In this document: positions 1 through 9,803 of the stretch, in pieces
Numbering within the stretch: the first letter of the stretch is position 1
How the letters are laid out: each line of letters opens with the position of its first letter
DNA from: Paulownia fortunei
Lineage: Eukaryota; Streptophyta; Magnoliopsida; Lamiales; Paulowniaceae
Direction: 5' to 3'
Assembly: GCA_019321725.1 (NCBI GenBank)
Contig: CM033116.1
Coordinates: 14,141,420 to 14,205,419, forward strand
Length of the DNA: 64,000 nucleotides
Made by a program: the position numbers and the translations under genes
Notes under the pieces: model-generated
Databases searched by the model: none
Told to the model about the DNA's origin: nothing
What the model saw: only the letters and a program-made list of their open reading frames with translations

Positions 1-71
1 TGATATCACATCTCACACATAGATTTGCATATTTAAAGTAATGAGTCGTCATTTTCTTTTCCCTTTAGAAT
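1..71 (-). pseudogene. Ty1/copia pol relic, distal piece
   Basis: Read on the minus strand, this stretch matches the later copia relic at about 59.8-59.9 kb in this same window (shared run around 'atgcaaatctatgtgtg' versus 'atgtaaatctatgtatg'). In copia pol this is the segment between reverse transcriptase and RNase H. It is the third piece of one relic; the other pieces are 9517-9803 and 12653-13100. It has no open frame. It is interrupted at base 71 by the Athila element and runs off the left edge of the window. Confidence 0.65.
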
Positions 72-407
72 TGATAAGTTGGTTTTATACCAATAATTCA
101 TATGCCTTTTTATTAACATTTGGTTTGTTTTCAAGTGTTTTTATTACTTTTTATATATTTAGTTTGAAATCTTGTAGGTAATGAAAAAAGGGAAGAAAAT
201 AGAAAAAAACCAAAAACTTGGTTGAAATGTTGAAGAATCTGAATTGTGGTGTGATTGATGGCAGTTTTCGTATTTCAATCATAACTCTCTTCTAAAATAT
301 AATTTTGACTTTATTCTTAAACCAATGGAAATCCAATAAATATATCTATAACTTTTATGTTTACCATAAAATCCAATTCGGTCAATTTCAATGAGAAAAA
401 CTGAGTT

Positions 408-1988
408 GAAGAGTCAGCATGGGGCTGAAATTTTCTAGAATGACACATCTTAGTATTTTAGGAATAACTATCTCCAAAATTGTCATATTTAGTTGATTCA
501 AGTTCTTATAAAAAGACAAGACATGGTGATATAATTCATTAGAAGACATAAAAAACTAATTCATCCTCAAAAGAGGTCAAAAACCAGTTGTAAGGGGCTG
601 AATAATGTACAAGTATTGAAGTGAAGGAGGGAAAAACAGCAGCAACGGTGCCTAGTCACCATCTAAGGACATCAAAATAGAATAGAAGGCACCTAGGCAC
701 CAAAACAAGGTGCCTAAGTGCCATTTGAAGTGCTGAAATAGAATACATGGTGCCTAGGCACCGTTGTTTTGCGCCTACGCTCTAAATGACTTTAAAATTC
801 TGAAAGTGTGATCTTTTGACTTAGATTTTGGAAAAAAACTATTAAAGCCAACTTCTAAAATAGACTTTGTGGACTTATTAGGGGACAACTTGCTATGAAA
901 ATGGATTTGGTGGAGAGAAAGTGGTGGAAAAGCCATGAAAATAGGAGGAATTTCAGGAATTTTTTGGAGAAAGAAATTGAAAGGAGTTAAAAGGAGAAGA
1001 TTGTATGAACCAAAGAAAGGGGATTCTTAGAGACAAAAGCCATTCATTTTTATGGAATAAAAAGAAGAGGAGACTTGGAAAGAAGAAAGCCATTCTTGAA
1101 GAAGAGGAAGCCACTTTTGGAGACAAGGAGAGCTTTAACCATTTCTCTCACTTCACAAATTGGTGAACAATTTTCATGTTATTTATTATTTATTTCTGAA
1201 GAGTCAGCACGGGGCTGAAATTTTCTGGGATGACACATCTTAGTATTTTAGGAATAACTATCTCCACAGATGTCATATTTAGTTGATTCAAGTTCCTATA
1301 TAAAGAAAATACATAGTGATACAATTAATTACAAGACATAAAAAGCTAATTCATCCTCAAAAGAGGTCAAAAACCAGTTGTAAGGGGCTAAATAGTATAC
1401 AAGTACTGAAGTGAAGGAGGGAAGAATAGCAGCAACGGTGCCTAGGCGCCATCTAAGGACACCAAAATAGAATAGAATTCGCATAGGCACCAAAACAGGG
1501 TGCCTAGGTGCCATCTGAAGTGCTGAAATAGAATACATGGTGCCTAGGCACGGTTCTGCGCCTAGGCGCCAAACGACTTGAAAATTCTGAAAGTGTGATC
1601 TTTTGACTTAGATTTTAGAAAAAAAAACTATTAAAGCCAACTTCTAAAATAGACTTTGTGGACTTCTTAGGGGACAACTTGCTAAGAAAATGGATTTGGT
1701 GGAGAGAAAATGGTGGAAAAGCCATGAAAAGAGAAGGAATTTCAGGAATTTTTTGGAGAAAGAATAATTAAAAGGAGTTAAAAGAAGAAGATTGTATGAA
1801 CCAAAGGAAGGGGGTTCTTAGAGACAAAAGCCATTCATTTTTCTGGAACAAAAAGAAGGGGAGACTTGGAAAGAAGAAAGCCATTCTTGAAGAAGAGAAA
1901 GCCACTATTGGAGACAAGGAGAGCTTCAACCATTTCTCTCACTTCACAAATTGGTGAACAATTTTCATGTTCTTTCTTATTTATTTCT
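408..1988 (+). repeat. 790 bp tandem duplication inside the 5' LTR
   Basis: Two head-to-tail copies, 408-1197 and 1198-1988, both begin GAAGAGTCAGCA and end in TTATTTATTTCT-like sequence. The right LTR has one copy (about 8535-9270). The duplication therefore arose after integration, or was lost from one side. Confidence 0.9.
1434..1573. repeat. GC-rich palindromic motif cluster in the LTR
   Basis: Repeated variants of GGTGCCTAGGCGCC, which is close to self-complementary, occur here. Similar clusters lie at about 652-775 and 8779-8850. They stand out sharply from the AT-rich LTR. The number of motifs differs between the three LTR segments; the right LTR lacks about 70 bp of the block. A regulatory or structural role is possible but not shown. 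Confidence 0.75.
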
Positions 1989-2725
1989 GGAAGTTGTATT
2001 CATCCATTCTGAACTAAAGTTTTCTTTCTAGAGGATGATGTAACCTTATTTGATCCTATGTTTTGAATTCCAATCAATATTAGTTCAAGTTATTCATCTT
2101 GTTTATGTTATCTTGTTTAGAATTGCATCTTGATTATTTGGCCATTAATTGAGATTGTTGATGTATGAAATTCAATTCTCAAGAGAGGGAAGATTATACA
2201 TGATCATAAGGGTAACATAACCTAGGAATCATAGAGTTGAGAAGTTTATGAAATCTTTGAAGTTTTGAAGAAGAATTCATTGAACTTTTGTAGAGTTTAA
2301 TTCTTGATTTTTTATAGAGATATTGAAATTCATGTTAGAACTCATAGTCAATTCGGCACTCGAGAGAGGAATTGATGAGCTTAGGAATTCTTAACTTACA
2401 TGTGTTGTTGACTTGAATTGGTATATTTTGGAAGGAAGAACATAGGTGATAATTAGGTGAGTCATTCCTCTAGAATTTCTTATTTATAAGGTGTTTGTTG
2501 TATTGCTTCTAAGAACTCCACTATTACCTTTACATTTTGTTATCTTACTTTACCTTGTTTATCAATCATCATTCGATTTTCTAGATAAAATTGGGACTAT
2601 TTGAACTATGATAATTAATACAATTTTTTATTACAATCCTTGTAGATACGATATTGAACTCACCGTTGTATTAAAACTTAATACCGTGCACTTGCGGTTT
2701 GCAAAATATTTCATGAACAAGTTTT

Positions 2726-2742
2726 TGGCGCTGTTGCTTGGG
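2726..2742 (+). promoter_or_regulatory. Primer-binding site, tRNA-Asp type
   Basis: TGGCGCTGTTGCTTGGG lies just after the 5' LTR. The 3' end of plant tRNA-Asp would pair with TGGCGCCGTTGCCGGGG, the site known for Athila-type elements. Three positions differ and at least two look like C-to-T changes at CCG sites, as expected from decay of methylated cytosine. Confidence 0.85.
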
Positions 2743-2963
2743 ATTGTTTTATCATAATTATATTAATATTATTATAATTTAGTCTTAATTTTAGTTTAGA
2801 TTGTTTTTACTTTCTTTCCATATGTTGATGTTGTCTTTTCTTGCATTGGATTATACATATTTGTAAGCATAAGGTTAGGATTCTTGACTTGGGTTATTTT
2901 GATCCGAAAATCGAGCGGACTCTTTGGGCTATTAGAGTAGTAAAAAGATTTGACAATCAGGCC

Positions 2964-4616
2964 ATGGCGGATAACATCAACAATGCTAATGTGAACGCCA
3001 ATCTTCTATTGCAACAACCACCACCACAACGAGCTATTCGGGACTATTTTCAACCAACCATGAACCAAAACTACTCTGCGATAGTTCGACAACCAATCAA
3101 TGCCAATAATTTTGAGCTTAAACTTGCTCTCATTTGCATGGTGCAACAAAATCAATTTGGATAAAGTGTGTTGGAGGACCCAAATGCACACTTAGCTATA
3201 TTTTTGAAGATTTGTGATACCATCAAAATGAATAGAGTGCCCGATGATGCCATTAGACTTCCTTATTTCTATTCTCACTCCGGGATAAAGTTAAGCTATG
3301 GTTACAATTTTTTGCACCAAGTAGCATACCGAGTTGGAATGACTTGACGTAAAATTTTCTTGCTAAGTACTTTCCACCAAGCAAGACACTTCAACTCAAG
3401 AGTGAGATAGCTCAATTTCGCCAACAAGATTTTGAGCCATTATATGAAGCTTGGGAGAGGTTTAAGGATTTTCTAAGAAGGTGTCCTCAACATGGTTATG
3501 AGGATTGGCAGCAGGTACAATACTTCTATAATGGTTTGAATGGACAAACTCGAACCATAATAGATGTTGCCGCATGTGGGACTTTAATGTCTAAGACCGC
3601 AGACGAAGCCTATATTTTGCTTGAGAAGATGGCTACTAATAGCCATCAATGGCCTTTCGAGAGATCTTCTATTACAAAGGTTACCGGAGTTTTTGAGGTA
3701 GATTCATTAACATAATTAGCTGCACAAGTTTCTGCTCTTTCTAACCAATTTACAGCTTAGACTTTTAATGGAGTTTCTCAAGGAATGGATTCCATGGAAA
3801 CCACTAGCACTTCATTTATGGAAACCAAAGGAAATGAGTAGGTAAACTTTGTTAATAATCGTAATTTCAATTTTAGAAAAAATCAATTACCTACTCACTA
3901 TCACCCGGTGCTTAGAAATCATGAGAATTTTTCCTATGCCAACAATCGAAATATGCTTTAACCCAACCGGGTTACAACAATCCACCAAATCCCAACCCTC
4001 AAGTAGGTGAGAAAAAGGCATCATTGGAGGATTTGCTAAGCACTTTCATTGGCGAGGCAAGAGCCCGATTGAATAAGGATGAAGCGAAGATAGACAACAT
4101 TGAGACTCAATTGGGGCAACTAGCTTCAAGTTTAGGAGCTCAAATGAAATCAATGGAGTCTCAAATTGGATAGCTTCCTATTGAAATTAATGCTAAAAAA
4201 TATAAAGGAAACTTTCCAAGTGACACAGAAATCAATCCAAGGAAGCATTACAAAGCTATCCAACTTCGATGTGGAATCAAAATCAAGGGGCCGAAAATAA
4301 AAAGTTCAAAAGTTAATAAGCCAATGAAAAGCACATAGAGGGAAATTCCTATGGAGGAACAACCAAAGGAAGAAGAAATACAATCAAATGAACAAATTAG
4401 GGCTGAGAAGCTAAAATCTTCTCCTAACTTTAAAACTTCTCCTAAATTTAATGTTCCCATTCCTTTTCTACAAAGATTTCAAAAGAAAAAGATTGATTCA
4501 CAATTTGCAAAATTTTTAGAAATCTTCAAGAAAATCCATATCAACATTCATTTTGTAGATGCTCTTGAGCAAATGCCCAACTACACCAAGTTCATAAAGG
4601 ATGTGATGTCAAGAGG
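2964..4616 (+). pseudogene. Athila gag remnant
   Basis: The likely start is the ATG at 2964 (MADNINNANVNANL). This is in frame with a longer stretch from 2841 whose DPKIERTL motif is a normal upstream feature of this lineage. The first frame ends at 3164. Gag then continues in other frames: LEDPNAHLAIFLKICDT near 3170, YEAWERFKDFLRRCP near 3445, FYNGLNGQTRTIIDVAA near 3520, and a final open stretch in 4351-4616 ending NYTKFIKDVMSRG. Gag would form the virus-like particle. At least four stops or frameshifts break it and no CCHC knuckle is visible. It is fused at about 4616 to the middle of reverse transcriptase by a deletion. Confidence 0.88.
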
Positions 4617-5500
4617 AATGCAGTGCCATTTTCATAATGGAAATTTTTATGGATGATTTTTCAATATTTGGCTCCTCATTTGATATATGTTTACATAATC
4701 TTTCTCTTGTTTTGCAGAGATGTGAGAAGACTAACCTTGTTTTAAATTGGAAAAAAATGCCATTTTATGGTAAAAGAAGGTATTATTTTAGGTCACCGAG
4801 TGTCCTCCGAAGGACTTAAGGTAGGCCGAGCAAAAATTATTGCTATTGAAAGCTATTCGAAGTTTTTTAGGACATGCCGGGTTTTATAGAAGATTCATTA
4901 AAGATTTTTCAAAAATTGTAAAACCTTTGTGCAACCTTTTGGAAAAAGATAAGCCATTTGACTTTAATGTTGATTGCTTATAGGCCTTTGATCACATCAA
5001 TCAGCTCCTATTATTGTGGTACCAGATTGGGCCCAACCATTTGAACTTATGTGTGATGCTAGTGATTATGCGGTTGGAGTAGTGTTAGGACAAAGAAAAG
5101 ATAAAAATTTTAGGGTCATTTACTATGCAAGCCGAACACTTAATGATGCTCAACAAAATTACACCACCATTGAAAAAGAATTGTTATCCATTGTTTTTGC
5201 ATTTGATAAATTTCATGCTTATCTTATAGGTACCAAGGTGATAGTGTATACCGATCATGTTGCTATTAGATACCTATTTTCCAAAAAGGATACAAAACCA
5301 AGGCTAATCCGGTGGATACTCATTCTTCAAGAATTTGATCTTGAAATCAAAGATAAGAAGGGAAGTGAAATTATGGTGGCGGATCACTTATCGAGGTTGG
5401 AACAAAAAATGAGAACTTTGAAGGACCAATTAAAGAATTTTTCCCAGATGAATTTATTTTGGAAATCAAAGATAATTTACCTTGGTATGCAGATTTTGTG
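4617..5500 (+). pseudogene. Athila reverse transcriptase (C-terminal half) and RNase H remnant
   Basis: Reverse transcriptase enters in mid-domain with FMDDFSIFGSSFD (4646-4684), the catalytic FxDD motif, then LVLNW. After a frameshift the connection segment follows (GFYRRFIKDFSKI near 4880). RNase H is the best preserved part: 5016-5501 is open for 161 codons and includes [36 protein letters not shown] and [10 protein letters not shown] stop near 4981 and a deletion of roughly 20 codons precede it. The fingers and first palm segments of reverse transcriptase and the protease upstream are absent. Confidence 0.9.
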
Positions 5501-6762
5501 AATTATCTTGTAGGTGGATTATTGCCTTCGGACCTCATATATCATCAAACGAAAAAATTCTTACATGATGTGAAATCATATATATAGGATGATCCCTTGC
5601 TCTTCAAAAGGTGTTCAGATTCTGTGATTCGGAGATGCATTCCAATGGAGGAAACAAACGAAATTCTTAAGTAGTGTCATTCATCCCCATATGGTGGTCA
5701 TTTTGGACCTACAAAGACAACTTCTAAAGTATTGCAATCCGATTTTTATTGGCCAAATTTGTTTAAGGATTGTTATGCTTTTGTGCAGACATGTGACAGG
5801 TGTCAAAGGACTAGAATAATTACTAGATGCCATGAGCTTCCTTTGACTAAGATGATGGAAGTTGAACTCTTTGATGTTTGGGGGATTGACTTCATGGGAC
5901 CATTTGATCCATTAAATGGCCGATCATACATTTGCTCCATGTGGATTATGTCTCCAAGTTGATAGAAGTAATTGCCACACCTACTAATGATAACAAGGTA
6001 GTGCTTAAATTCTTGCACAAACATATTTTTACTCATTTTGGCACACCCAGAGCAATTGTAAATGATGAAGGTTCTCATTTTTGCAATAAAATATTTAATA
6101 ACCTTTTAGCTAAGTATGGTGTAAGACACAAGGTAGCTCTTGGATATCATCCTCAATCAAATGGACAAGCTGAAATCTTAAATCGGGAAGTGTAGCAAAT
6201 CCTTGAGAAAACGGTAAGCATTTATCAAAAGGATTGGACACATAAGCTTGATGATGCATTGTGGGCATACCGCACAACATATAAAACTCCTATAGGTATG
6301 TCTCCTTATCGATTAGTTTATGGAAAAGCTTGTCACCTCCCCATTGAGCTAGAAAATAGAACATATTAGGCTGTGCAATAATTAAACTTTTATACAAAGG
6401 CAATAGGAGAAAAAAGATTATTGCAACTCAATGAAATGGAGGAATTTAGGCTTTATGCCTATGAAAATGCTAAAATCTATAAAGAAAAAACAAAACAATG
6501 GCATGATAAAATGATCTTGAGAAGGGAATTTCAACCCGGACAACTTGTGTTGCTTTTCAATTCTAGATTAAAACTTTTTTCGGGAAAATTGAAATCTAGA
6601 TGATCCAGTCCCTTTATTGTCAACAAGACATTTCCATTTGGGGCGGTTGAGCTCAAAGGTAAGGATGGCATATTATTTCGTGTCAATGGACACAGGTTGA
6701 AACAGTATTATGGCAATGAAATTTGGAAGATGACAAATCTTCCGCTTGGAGAAGCAACCTAA
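5501..6762 (+). pseudogene. Athila integrase remnant
   Basis: The zinc-binding region is visible (CHSSPYGGHFGPTKT near 5675 and CDRCQR near 5790). It is followed by the catalytic core: WGIDFMGPFDP (5877 onward) supplies the first Asp, VNDEGSHF (about 6058) the second, and NGQAEILNREV (about 6160) the Glu. The C-terminal region follows ([29 protein letters not shown], split by stops, then GPF/I-like and HRLKQYY) and ends at a TAA at 6760. Several in-frame stops (5586, 6193, 6367, 6379) and a frameshift near 5960 break it. The catalytic residues themselves are still readable. Confidence 0.9.
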
Positions 6763-8190
6763 GGTATTTAGTTTCGGTCTAGTTAAACACTTTAAATAAA
6801 GTGCTTCTTGGGAGGCAACCTAAGCTCTTTTTCTTGTTTTTTGTGAGTGTTGTTATTCTTATTTTTTTCATATCATGATGATTGTTAAGTGATATTTTAC
6901 TTATTTTTGTAGGTTAAAGGCTAAACACCACCCATTTTCAGGAAAGTCCTCTTATTTTATAATTCTTTCAATCATTGAGGACAATGCTACTATAAAGTTT
7001 GGGGGGAGTTCAAGAGTCTAGGATTATTACTTGTTACTTGAAAAGTATAGTGATAAACTATGAGCATGTTTAAAAAAAAAGAGTAAATATTAGAATATGT
7101 ACGTTTGTTTACGTGTCTAAATATCAAATTTTGGTTTTATTTCCTTTATGAGGTCTTGTGAATCTTGATGCACTAAATAGTTTGTTGAGTTACATGTAAT
7201 TGTTTAGAAACAGTTTATAAGGTCTAAATATTTTCTAAATGATGCCACTAACCTCTAGAACTTTTTTGATCACTAGTCGAGACAAAATCCTAGGTGGCAT
7301 AGCATTAAGAAAATGATTTAGGCTATTTTTGGACCGCTTGAGCCTTTCAAACCAACCTATACTTGAATTATTCCCTAGTGTCCCCTATTAAGCCTATTGA
7401 AACAATTCTTAGGACACCTTATACACATTTTCGAGCTTTATGAAACAAAAAAAATCAAATATTCTACCATTTTTCATCTCATTTACACAATCATTCTTAA
7501 TTGAATTGTTGCATTCAAAAAAAAAAAGCAAAATCAAAGAGAAGAAAAGATTGAAAAAGGATGAAAATGAAAAGATTATGAATTGAGGTGTATGATCTGA
7601 AATCCCTAAAATAAATAGACCCACGTTACATACAACAAAAGAAATAAGTATGGGGATAATCCAAGATCAAAAAGAAGAAGAATGGGATGTTCAATAAAGA
7701 AAAATAAAGGGATTGATGAAGAAGTCGGTGTTCATTCATAAAGGTTCTAGTATGGTTGTGTAAAATGGGCAAATTTTAGACACAATTTTCCATATATTCC
7801 CACCATGACCCAAGCCTCACATTACAAGCTTTGGAAGTCCTTTTGATCTTTGATGTTATGATCTACCTACATTAGTGGAGACAAGTATGAAAAACAAGCC
7901 TATGGAGTTTGGTAAGCACTTCAAAAGTGGATCAAATATGAGTAGTTAGCTTTGTAAACCTATTAGAATGAGAAATAAAATTTGATAAACTACTACTTTC
8001 ACACTCACACACACAAGACCATGAAGTAAGTGAAACCAATATGCATGTTAACATGTAAACTCGGTATATTTTTCTAATCTTTTGAGACGATATGTGAAAA
8101 AAATAAAATAAATAAATAAATAAAATCTTTCTCAACTTTGGTTACCTAATTGAGAATTTCATATTTGATGTTTGAGAACAAGCAAATCTT
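6763..8190 (+). other. Athila 3' untranslated internal region
   Basis: No coding homology is visible. It opens with a CTTGGGAGGCAACC motif (about 6808) and carries AAAGTTTGGGGGGAG (6995-7008), both characteristic of the post-pol region of this lineage. Athila elements may carry an env-like gene here; I see none. The longer open frames in this stretch are chance AT-rich readings. Confidence 0.7.
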
Positions 8191-8206
8191 CAAGTTTGGG
8201 GATATT
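8191..8206 (+). promoter_or_regulatory. Polypurine tract
   Basis: CAAGTTTGGGGATATT lies directly before the TGATAAG start of the right LTR, the expected place for the plus-strand primer. Confidence 0.7.
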
Positions 8207-9516
8207 TGATAAGTTGGTTTTATACTAATAATTCATATTCCTTGTTATTAACATTTGGTTTGTTTTCAATTATTTTTGTTACTTTTTATGTATTTAGTTT
8301 GAAATCTTGTAGATAATGACAAAAAGGGAAGAAAATGGAAAGAAACCAAAAACTTGATTGAAATGTTGAAGAATCTGATTTTCGGTGTGACTTATGATAG
8401 TTTTCGTATTTCAATCATAACTCTCTGCTCAAATATAATTTTGACTTTATTCTTAAACCAATGGAAAGCCAAGAAATAGATCTATAACTTTTATGTTACG
8501 ATAAAATCCAATTCGATCAATTTCATTGAGAAAAACCGAGTTCAAAAGTCAGCATGGGGTTGAAATTTTCTAGGATGACACATCTTAGTATTTTAGGAAT
8601 AACTCTCTCGACATTTGTCATATTTAGTTGATTTAAGTTCCTATATAAAGCCAAAACATAGAGATACAATTCATTAGCACACATATAAAGCTAATTCATC
8701 CTAAAAAAAGGTCAAAAACCAGTTGTGAAGGGATGAATAGTGTAAAAGTACTAAAGTGAAGGAGGAAAAAATAGCAGCAACGGTGCCTAGGCGCCATCTA
8801 AAGTGATTAAATAGAATACATGGTGCCTAGGCGCCGTTCTTCTGTGCTAGGTGCCAAACGACTTGAAAATTCTGAAAGTGTGATCTTTTGATTCAGATTT
8901 TGAAAAAAAAAAACTATTAAAGCCAACTTCTAAAAGAGACTTCGTGGACTTATTGGGGGACAACTTGTTAAGAAAATGGATTTGGTGGAGAGAAAATGAG
9001 GGAAAAGCCATGAAAAGAGGAGGAATTTCTGGAATTTTTTGAAGAAAGAATAAATGAAAGAAGTTAAAGAAGAAGATTGTATAAACCAAAGGAAGGGGGT
9101 TCTTAGAGACAAAAGCCATTCATTTTTCTGGAACAAAAAGAAGGGGAGACTTGGAAAGAAGAAAGCCATTCTTGAAGAAGAGGAAGCCACTCTTGGAGAT
9201 AAAGAGAGCTTCAACCATTTCTCTCACTTCACAAATTGGTGAACAATTTCCAGGTTCTTTCTTATTTATTTCTTGAAATTGTATTCATCCATAAGGTGTT
9301 TGTTGTATTATTTCTAATAATCCACTATTACCTTTACATTTTGTTATCTTACTTTATCTTGTTTATTAATCATCATTCGATTTTCTAGATAAAATTGGGA
9401 CTATTTGAACTACGATACTTGATGCAATTTTTTATTAAAATCCTTGTGAATACGATACTCAACTCACCATTGTATTAAAACTTAACACTGTACACTTGCG
9501 GTTTGAAATACGAACA
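8207..9516 (+). repeat. 3' LTR of the Athila element
   Basis: Starts TGATAAGTTGGTTTTATAC and ends CGAACA at 9516. Compared with the 5' LTR it has one copy of the 790 bp segment, lacks about 485 bp at base 9291 (between CATCCAT and AAGGTGTTTG), and lacks about 70 bp of the GC-rich block. Confidence 0.88.
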
Positions 9517-9521
9517 AGAAG
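9517..9521. other. Target-site duplication, right copy (Athila element)
   Basis: AGAAG here pairs with AGAAT at 67-71. The two copies differ by one base, as expected for an old insertion. Confidence 0.6.
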
Positions 9522-9803
9522 TCTTCAGGGACATAGACTTTGAATAAGAATAATTATGACTCTATGCTAAACTCTTTTAACATTTATGCATGAGGATTTG
9601 GAGTAGTCCAAGCATCCTTTTAGATCCATACAGATCTGAATCCCCAAGCTCTAGGATGCCTTCCAAGTCCCTCATGGAGAACTTGGTAGATAACAAGTCA
9701 TAGTTAATGGTAACATTCCTACAACATCCTTATGAGTAGAGTGCTACTAACAGAATAAATTTTACTATGCTCCAACTAATTTTCTTACACACATATGCTC
9801 CAT
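9517..9803 (-). pseudogene. Ty1/copia reverse transcriptase relic, middle piece
   Basis: On the minus strand this reads as copia reverse transcriptase C-terminal sequence. It shares long runs with the plus-strand relic at 59.5-59.8 kb, such as AAGTTCTCCATGAGGGA, GGGGATTCAGA and AAAGGATGCTTGGACTA. The corresponding family motif is the MKDLGE / LGI / KRMLGLSQ region. Stops are frequent. It is bounded by the Athila element on the left and by a solo LTR on the right. Confidence 0.85.

Larger units (their letters stand above)
72..2719 (+). repeat. 5' LTR of the Athila element
   Basis: Starts TGATAAGTTGG and ends about GAACA, seven bases before the primer site. It is 2.65 kb, twice as long as its partner at 8207-9516. 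The excess comes from an internal 790 bp tandem duplication and from a segment (about 2003-2487) that the right LTR has lost. Confidence 0.88.
72..9516 (+). mobile_element. Athila-clade Ty3/gypsy retrotransposon, internally deleted
   Basis: The element has two related LTRs (72-2719 and 8207-9516), each beginning TGATAAGTTGG and ending near GAACA. It also has a primer site resembling the plant tRNA-Asp 3' end, broken gag, RNase H and integrase frames, and a polypurine tract before the right LTR. The left flank is AGAAT (67-71) and the right flank AGAAG (9517-9521), a 5 bp target duplication with one change. Protease and the first half of reverse transcriptase are missing. Many stops and frameshifts, and LTRs that differ by a 0.8 kb duplication and a 0.49 kb deletion, show that it is old and inactive. 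It inserted into a minus-strand copia relic whose sequence resumes on the right side. Confidence 0.9.

Noticed and set aside
6763..8190. Env-like gene expected in some Athila elements
   Set aside because: No frame of useful length, transmembrane pattern or signal peptide that rises above AT-rich noise.
8847..9242. Overlapping frames with Phe/Ser-rich or Lys/Glu-rich products
   Set aside because: They lie on opposite strands of purine-rich Athila LTR sequence and are open because of composition. The same sequence occurs without an open frame in the 5' LTR.
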